Positions 58,795 to 64,000 of a stretch of 64,000 bases of DNA are shown here, piece by piece. A model generated the notes under the pieces. It was not told the origin of the DNA, ran no database searches, and saw only the letters and a list, made by a program, of their open reading frames with translations. Every line of letters starts with the position of its first letter. Positions within the stretch are counted from its first letter, which is position 1. A program made the position numbers and the translations under genes. The stretch is from positions 11,915,496 through 11,979,495 of the forward strand of contig CM060857.1 of the NCBI GenBank assembly GCA_030737835.1, read 5' to 3'. Origin of the DNA: Acorus gramineus. Its lineage: Eukaryota > Streptophyta > Magnoliopsida > Acorales > Acoraceae.

Positions 58795-59850
58795 TTTAAA
58801 CACGTCCTAATTGATGAAATACAGTACTATATCCCATTTTATGGATCATACCAAAAATACTTTGAGTGAAGCTTCACTCGTAATTATGCAATGGTTAAGT
58901 TTTCAAACTAAGAACTTCTAGTATTACATTTGTTCTTTGTCAAACATGTCCTAATTGATGAACTAGAGTACTATATCCCATTTAAGGGATCATATAAAAA
59001 ACACTTTGAGTGAAGCTTCACTTGTAATTATGCAATGGTTAATTAAGTTTTCAGGCTGAGAACTTCTAGTATTACATTCATTCTTTGTCAAACACGTCTT
59101 AATTAGGCCTATCAACGGGTTGTGGGTCGACATGGACCTGACCCGACCCGACCCGACTTGATAAAAGACATAAATACCCGACCCGAAGGACTTGACAACC
59201 AAAACGGATAGAGTTTGGGTCCACCCCGACCCGATCCTATGGACCCGATAGACCCAATTGACTTAACTTAAATACTATATGATTTTTTTATATTTATGAT
59301 TTAACCCAACACCCATTATCCAACCCAACATTTATAACTACATATTGAATAATCATTTAAAATTTTAAGCATTTGAAATATTTTTACAACCTTTTGAATT
59401 TACATAAAAGCATAATAATCCAAACCATATTCCAAATGTTCCCTCACAAAACATTAAAAAATCAAAATAGTGAAGAGTTAATTATAATATACTAGACTCT
59501 ATTAAAAAAAAAAACAAATGAAGCCATTGTAAGCCCTTAAGAAGTCCATCGACTTCTTTTTATCTGACCTAGACATTTTATGGGTCAACTCGATCTAACC
59601 CGACCTGAGACCCGATATGGACTCGACCCGAAGAACCCGACAATTAAACGGGTCGGGTCCAGATCCACTCGACCCGACCCGAGCTTTATCTGTTGACTGG
59701 TCTACTCCTAATTGATGAAATACAATACTATATCCCATTTAAGGGATCTCATAAAAAAACATTTTGAGTGAAACTTCCCTTGTAATTATGCAATGGTTAA
59801 GTTTTCAAACTAAGAACTTTTAGTATTGCATTCGTTCTTTGTCCTCTCAT
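58795..59850. repeat. Tandem 3'-flank unit, three copies, third split off by hAT copy C
   Basis: Copies at about 58795-58938, 58940-59103 and 59705-59850 resemble those at 46690-46995. Each contains TATATCCCATTT.., GTGAA(G/A)CTTC and AATTATGCAATGGTTAA. The hAT element lies exactly in the TCCTAATTGATGAAATAC part of the third copy. Confidence 0.8.
59104..59704 (-). mobile_element. hAT-like non-autonomous element, copy C
   Basis: The ends TAGGCCTATCAAC and GTTGACTGGTCTA are inverted repeats. The flanks GTCTTAAT (59096-59103) and CTCCTAAT (59705-59712) form the 8-bp duplication. The empty site is readable in sister tandem units (GTCCTAATTGATGAAATAC near 58803). The interior is inverted relative to copies A and B. 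Confidence 0.82.
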
Positions 59851-59901
59851 ATTTGGCTGGTGTTCGCCTAATAGGTCCATGAATGACACCTGTCATTTTT
59901 A

Positions 59902-60150
59902 GGGTCCGGTTAAAAACACGTATGAAAAATAAGATTTTGAATAAAGTGATTTAAATAGAATTGATTGCTGGAAAGCTGATTTTTTCGCTTTTTAAAAATC
60001 AATTTTTTTTAAAAATCAATTTTTTTTGCACTAAAAGCTGAAAGTAATTTTTTAATTAAATCAGCTTTTTAGAATGCGTTTGAAAACATTTGTTAATTTT
60101 CTGTTTAATTAAAAAATAAATTGCTTTATTTAAACGAAACTAAACGGGCC
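59902..60150. mobile_element. Tourist-like MITE, 249 bp, with TTA duplication
   Basis: GGGTCCGGTT... and ...AACGGGCC ends are flanked by TTA (59899-59901, 60151-60153). The paralogous empty site near 47038 reads ATCTTTAATCGAACTTG, with a single TTA and no insert. It is related to the element at 33540-33773. Confidence 0.75.
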
Positions 60151-60266
60151 TTAATCGAACTTGAATAGAATTTTCGCAGTTACAAAACGCGGATATGTCT
60201 AAAATAAAATTAAAAAGGACCTTCGGGTGGACTAAACAAGGTATTGGGAGGGGGGGTTGGATGTAT

Positions 60267-60817
60267 TAGTATTATTTAAAGGAGGATCCATTGCACTAGA
60301 TTTCACGAAAAAAAAGATAGAAGCTTTTGGTTCTCTCGGATTCCTCACTTCATTTACTCTCTATATATATTCAAATCACTCTCATGGTGGCTTCTATCTG
60401 TATCACTCTTGATCAGAACTTCTCATCAGCTGTCTAAAGTATCTTAACAAACTAGACCATCATATAGATATCAACAAGTATGTTTTACTTTTCTTTTTGT
60501 TCTAATATTTAGATTTGTTTATTTCAATACTGATTATTTGGTTCTAATTTATGAACTTTTCTTGTTGAGGTTTTTTTTTGTTGATGCTTGTTTATTATTT
60601 TGGATGATGACACCTTTTAGAATAGAAGTTTGGAAACTTGAAGTTGGAACTGATGACATGTTCTCATTATGTATCAAACAGAATAAAACATTTCATTTCT
60701 TATTTCAACATGCAGGAGTTCGATTAATAAATATTCATGGTATTTGGACACCCCCATTACTGTCCTGCCATTGGTGTGTGATACATTATTTTGAGTTGTA
60801 GTAGTGAAAGCGGAACT
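60267..60817 (+). promoter_or_regulatory. RLP5 core promoter, leader and 5'-UTR intron
   Basis: TATTTAAA (60273-60280), leader exon, GTATGT donor at 60478 and TGCAG acceptor ending at 60715, the same 238-nt intron length as RLP4. A 14-codon upstream ORF (60737-60781, MVFGHPHYCPAIGV) precedes the main ATG at 60818. Confidence 0.6.
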
Positions 60818-63800
60818 ATGGCTACAGATTCAGCCCTCAAAGTTCCACTCAATCACTATATTTTCTTCAATCTTGTCATTCTCATTGCTGTCCAATCATC
60901 CGTTTCGAGTGGATGCATCAAAACAGAGAGGGAGTCCCTCCTAAACTTCAAAGGTGGTCTCAGAGATCCAGGTTCTGTACTCTCTTCATGGACAGGCTCA
61001 GACTGCTGCGCTTGGCACGGAGTCGGCTGCGACAACAGGACGGGTCATGTTGTGAGGCTTGACCTTCACAATCAACATGATTTCAATCTTGACAGTGGCA
61101 ACTATGGTTTGGGTGGTGAGATCCGTCCTTCGTTACTTGGTCTGGAACAACTCACTCGCTTGGACCTCAGCCTGAACAACTTCAGTCTCATTCCTATCCC
61201 GACCTTCATTGGATCACTAAGAAAATTGAAATATCTTAATCTTTCTTCAGCGGGCTTCGGCGGGAAGATCCCTTCTCAAATCAGGAACATCACTGGCTTG
61301 CAATACCTTGATATAAGCAAAAATTACATTACTGCACCTGATGTCTATGCAGGTGATATTGAGTGGCTGTCACAATTTTCATCTCTGAAATACCTCGACT
61401 TAAGTTGGGTGGACCTTAAAAATGTGACCAACTGGGCACAGGTGATGAATACGCTCCCTTCTCTTTCGGTGTTGCGTCTGGATGACTGCGGGCTAGTTAG
61501 TATTCCTTCTTCTCTTTCGATCATAAATTTTACATCTCTCATTGAACTAAACCTTGCTGGCAACAACTTTAATACTACATTGCCTGACTGGTTATTCCAT
61601 ATCAACAACCTTGTTGCCCTCAATATGAGCAATAATATGTTTCAAGGATTGTTCCCGCGAACAATTGGAAATCTCCAAAATTTACAAAAGTTGGATTTAT
61701 CATATAATAAAATTGGAGGAGAAATCCCAACAACCATTGGGAACTTGACAAGACTGCGTGATTTGTATTTATCAAGTAACAATATCATCGGACAAATACC
61801 ACCATCCATTGGCAACCTACAGAACTTGCAGGAGTTGGACTTGTCCTCGAACAATATCAATGGAAGCATACCATCATCCATTGGTAACCTACATAACTTG
61901 CAGAAGTTAGTTTTGTCAAGGAACAACATCTCCGGATCAATGAATGTTTTATTGGGATTCTCTGGGATTCCTTCAAAGACGATGAATGTTAAGGTGAATA
62001 ATCATAATGGTTCAGTTATTGCACTTACTGGAAAGCTATTGCCATTGAAATATTTAGCAGTCGGTAATAACAAACTCAGTGGAACCATCTCGGAGATCAT
62101 CGGGCAACTCTCAGAGCTGGAATATTTAAATATCAGATGGAATTCTTTTAAGGGTGTGATGATGTCTGAGGCCCACTTTGTGAATCTCACCAAATTAAAT
62201 CATCTCGACTTGTCACACAGCTTGCTTGCTTTGAATGTGAGTCCACAATGGGTTCCACCATTTCAAGCTCAAGAGATTTGGTTAGGTTCTTGCCGATCGG
62301 GGCCCAACTTCCCAGCTTGGCTACGCAGCCAGACGAAAGTTAGTGCATTGGACATATCTGATAATAATATTTCAGATATAGTTCCAAACTGGTTATGGAA
62401 TTTATCCTCCTCTATCCAGTATTTGGATTTGTCTGATAACCAAATGAGGGGAAAGCTACCACACAATGCATTTGAATTTTTTCGCTCTCTTGGTTCAATG
62501 AACTTGACTTCAAACTATTTTGATGGTCCCCTCCCCCGTCTTCCTACTGGCTCAACGCTTTTTCTCTCTGAAAATTCATTCTCCGGACCTATAGTCCTAA
62601 ACATCACAGTCTCCACTTGGTCAGAATGGACAGATTCTATCTCTCTTTCTGACAACCTTATTGATGGTAGCATTCCCCCCTCCATCTGTAGAGCGCAATG
62701 GGAAATCCTTGATCTCTCCGATAACCATTTATCAGGAGTTCTCCCTGATTGTTGGTCTTCATCAGCTGTGGAAGTCATCATTTTGTCGAACAACAATTTA
62801 TCCGGTGCTATTCCTGCTTCAATGGGATATATCAATCTCAAGTCACTGCATTTGAATAGCAATCATCTCTCCGGTGAGCTTCCATCCTCCTTGAAGAACT
62901 CCGGAGACTTAGTCCTTCTTGATCTAGGTAACAATGAACTATCCGGCCCGATACCAATGTGGCTTGGTGAAAGCCTATCATCTCTAAAGGTTCTTCGACT
63001 TCGATCGAATCAATTCAGTGGACTCATTCCTCCCCAGCTATCACACCTTGCTTACCTTCAGGTCTTGGACCTCGCAAACAACAATCTTTCAGGAACGATA
63101 CCGCCATTCTTTGGGAATTTCAGTTCAATGGTTGCAACTCAAAAGAAAAGTGGTTCTCTTTACAATGTGTCATCACCATTATCATACACTGTATCATCCC
63201 CATCAACAAAATACACTGTAATATTTACATACAGCGAAGAACTTCTCATTTTCACAAAAGGTGAAGGACTCCACTACACCAGCACGCTTTCTCTAGTCAC
63301 AAGCATGGACCTTTCAAATAATGGTCTCTCTGGAGATATTCCTAAAGAGCTAATGAAGTTGACTGGACTGCGATTCTTCAACTTATCTAGAAATCAATTG
63401 ACAGGAAAGATCCCCCAAAACATTGGAGGCTTGGGACTATTGGAGTCCTTAGATCTATCATTGAACAAACTCTCGGGTGAAATTCCAAGTACCATGTCGA
63501 GACTGACTTCTCTAGAGTTCTTGAATTTGTCATATAATGAATTGTCCGGAAGAATTCCATCAGGCAATCAGCTTCAGACCTTCACGGATCCGTCTATTTA
63601 TATAGGCAATCATGACCTCTGCGGCATTCCCTTACCCATACAGTGCCCCAGTGACAGAGCACCTCAACCTATGTCTTCTTCGGGTTGGGATGTAGGAGAT
63701 GAGGACAATGGATCTGACATGACATGGTTTTACATGGGCATGGGACCAGGATTAGTTGCAGGTTTTTGGGGAATCATGGCTGTTTTGTATTTGAAAAGAT

Positions 63801-63901
63801 CATGGAGGATGGCCCTATTCAGCTTCTGTGATGACATCTGGGATTGTCTATATGCGGCAATGGTTGCGAGGTTTGCTAGACGCATGGGCGGAGCTATATA
63901 G
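60818..63901 (+). CDS. RLP5: LRR receptor-like protein (EIX/Cf-like), complete
   Basis: 1027 residues from the ATG at 60818. The architecture is the same as RLP4: signal peptide (three residues longer, NLVILIAVQ against ILIAVQ), LRRNT_2 cap, LRR array, island, acidic juxtamembrane segment, GxxxG transmembrane helix (MGMGPGLVAGFWGIMAVLYL) and basic tail. The tail differs at its end (FARRMGGAI against FARWRN), because the 3' ends of the two duplicates diverge there. The N-terminal third is almost identical to RLP4. Substitutions concentrate in a block of central LRRs around residues 321-456, the region expected to shape ligand specificity in this family. There is no kinase domain. It probably acts at the plasma membrane with adaptor kinases; the ligand is unknown. 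Confidence 0.92.
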   Translation: MATDSALKVPLNHYIFFNLVILIAVQSSVSSGCIKTERESLLNFKGGLRDPGSVLSSWTGSDCCAWHGVGCDNRTGHVVRLDLHNQHDFNLDSGNYGLGGEIRPSLLGLEQLTRLDLSLNNFSLIPIPTFIGSLRKLKYLNLSSAGFGGKIPSQIRNITGLQYLDISKNYITAPDVYAGDIEWLSQFSSLKYLDLSWVDLKNVTNWAQVMNTLPSLSVLRLDDCGLVSIPSSLSIINFTSLIELNLAGNNFNTTLPDWLFHINNLVALNMSNNMFQGLFPRTIGNLQNLQKLDLSYNKIGGEIPTTIGNLTRLRDLYLSSNNIIGQIPPSIGNLQNLQELDLSSNNINGSIPSSIGNLHNLQKLVLSRNNISGSMNVLLGFSGIPSKTMNVKVNNHNGSVIALTGKLLPLKYLAVGNNKLSGTISEIIGQLSELEYLNIRWNSFKGVMMSEAHFVNLTKLNHLDLSHSLLALNVSPQWVPPFQAQEIWLGSCRSGPNFPAWLRSQTKVSALDISDNNISDIVPNWLWNLSSSIQYLDLSDNQMRGKLPHNAFEFFRSLGSMNLTSNYFDGPLPRLPTGSTLFLSENSFSGPIVLNITVSTWSEWTDSISLSDNLIDGSIPPSICRAQWEILDLSDNHLSGVLPDCWSSSAVEVIILSNNNLSGAIPASMGYINLKSLHLNSNHLSGELPSSLKNSGDLVLLDLGNNELSGPIPMWLGESLSSLKVLRLRSNQFSGLIPPQLSHLAYLQVLDLANNNLSGTIPPFFGNFSSMVATQKKSGSLYNVSSPLSYTVSSPSTKYTVIFTYSEELLIFTKGEGLHYTSTLSLVTSMDLSNNGLSGDIPKELMKLTGLRFFNLSRNQLTGKIPQNIGGLGLLESLDLSLNKLSGEIPSTMSRLTSLEFLNLSYNELSGRIPSGNQLQTFTDPSIYIGNHDLCGIPLPIQCPSDRAPQPMSSSGWDVGDEDNGSDMTWFYMGMGPGLVAGFWGIMAVLYLKRSWRMALFSFCDDIWDCLYAAMVARFARRMGGAI

Positions 63902-64000
63902 AGGCGGGTGGGGGCATTACTTTAAATTTATGTATAGTTTAATTCATATTAGGTGGTGGTTATTGGTTGGGACAGTGACTTTCTTTAATTCAATTGATTG
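63902..64000. other. 3' flank of RLP5, cut by the window end
   Basis: Unlike the RLP4 3' flank from the stop codon onward. No feature is seen. Confidence 0.5.

Noticed and set aside
1..64000. tRNA, rRNA or microRNA genes
   Set aside because: I saw no cloverleaf box A/box B pair or rRNA sequence by eye; the long hairpins found are transposon fold-backs. A dedicated scan (tRNAscan-SE, Infernal) could overturn this.

Overview
This is nuclear DNA of a flowering plant. It holds a tandem cluster of leucine-rich-repeat receptor-like proteins (LRR-RLPs, EIX/Cf-like pattern-recognition class), a plant-type SET/MYND/TPR gene, a plant L1-type LINE with an RNase H domain, and AT-rich intergenic DNA full of non-autonomous DNA transposons. 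The GC-rich first exon of the dihydrouridine synthase gene would fit a monocot, but that is weak evidence. Nothing here is prokaryotic or viral.

Layout. Two ordinary single-copy-type genes stand head to head in the middle: a 15-exon SET/MYND-domain (SMYD4-like) gene on the minus strand (30241-42097) and a 3-exon tRNA-dihydrouridine synthase gene on the plus strand (42709-46062), with telo-box motifs between them. Downstream of each, in that gene's own orientation, lies a series of RLP genes. On the left, minus strand: RLP2 (19317-22253), a LINE-disrupted RLP pseudogene (8569-16103) and RLP1 (1887-3764). On the right, plus strand: an RLP fragment (47.2-47.9 kb), RLP4 (49641-52706) and RLP5 (60818-63901). 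Broken copies of the last exon or 3' end of the anchoring housekeeping gene recur between the RLPs on each side: SMYD4-like exon 15 at 8.2 kb, and dihydrouridine synthase pieces at 48.3 and 58.2 kb. The duplicated unit was therefore 'housekeeping 3' end plus RLP'.

All six RLP copies share a leader with a TATTTAA box, a short untranslated exon and a GT donor, implying a 5'-UTR intron. In RLP2 that intron has grown to about 5.7 kb by insertion of hAT-like and PIF/Harbinger-like elements. RLP4 and RLP5 are full-length RLPs with signal peptide, LRRs, acidic juxtamembrane stretch, GxxxG transmembrane helix and short basic tail. RLP1 and RLP2 both end before the transmembrane helix and may be secreted. 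RLP1 also lost 353 residues of LRRs in frame.

A 75-residue secreted glycine-rich protein gene, with its own TATA box, is nested in the second intron of the dihydrouridine synthase gene.

Mobile DNA: one LINE with 8-bp target duplication; three related hAT-like elements with 8-bp duplications; three large fold-back elements, one with a perfect 9-bp duplication; one PIF/Harbinger derivative; two Tourist-like MITEs with TTA duplications. For several, the empty site can be read from a paralogous copy within this window.
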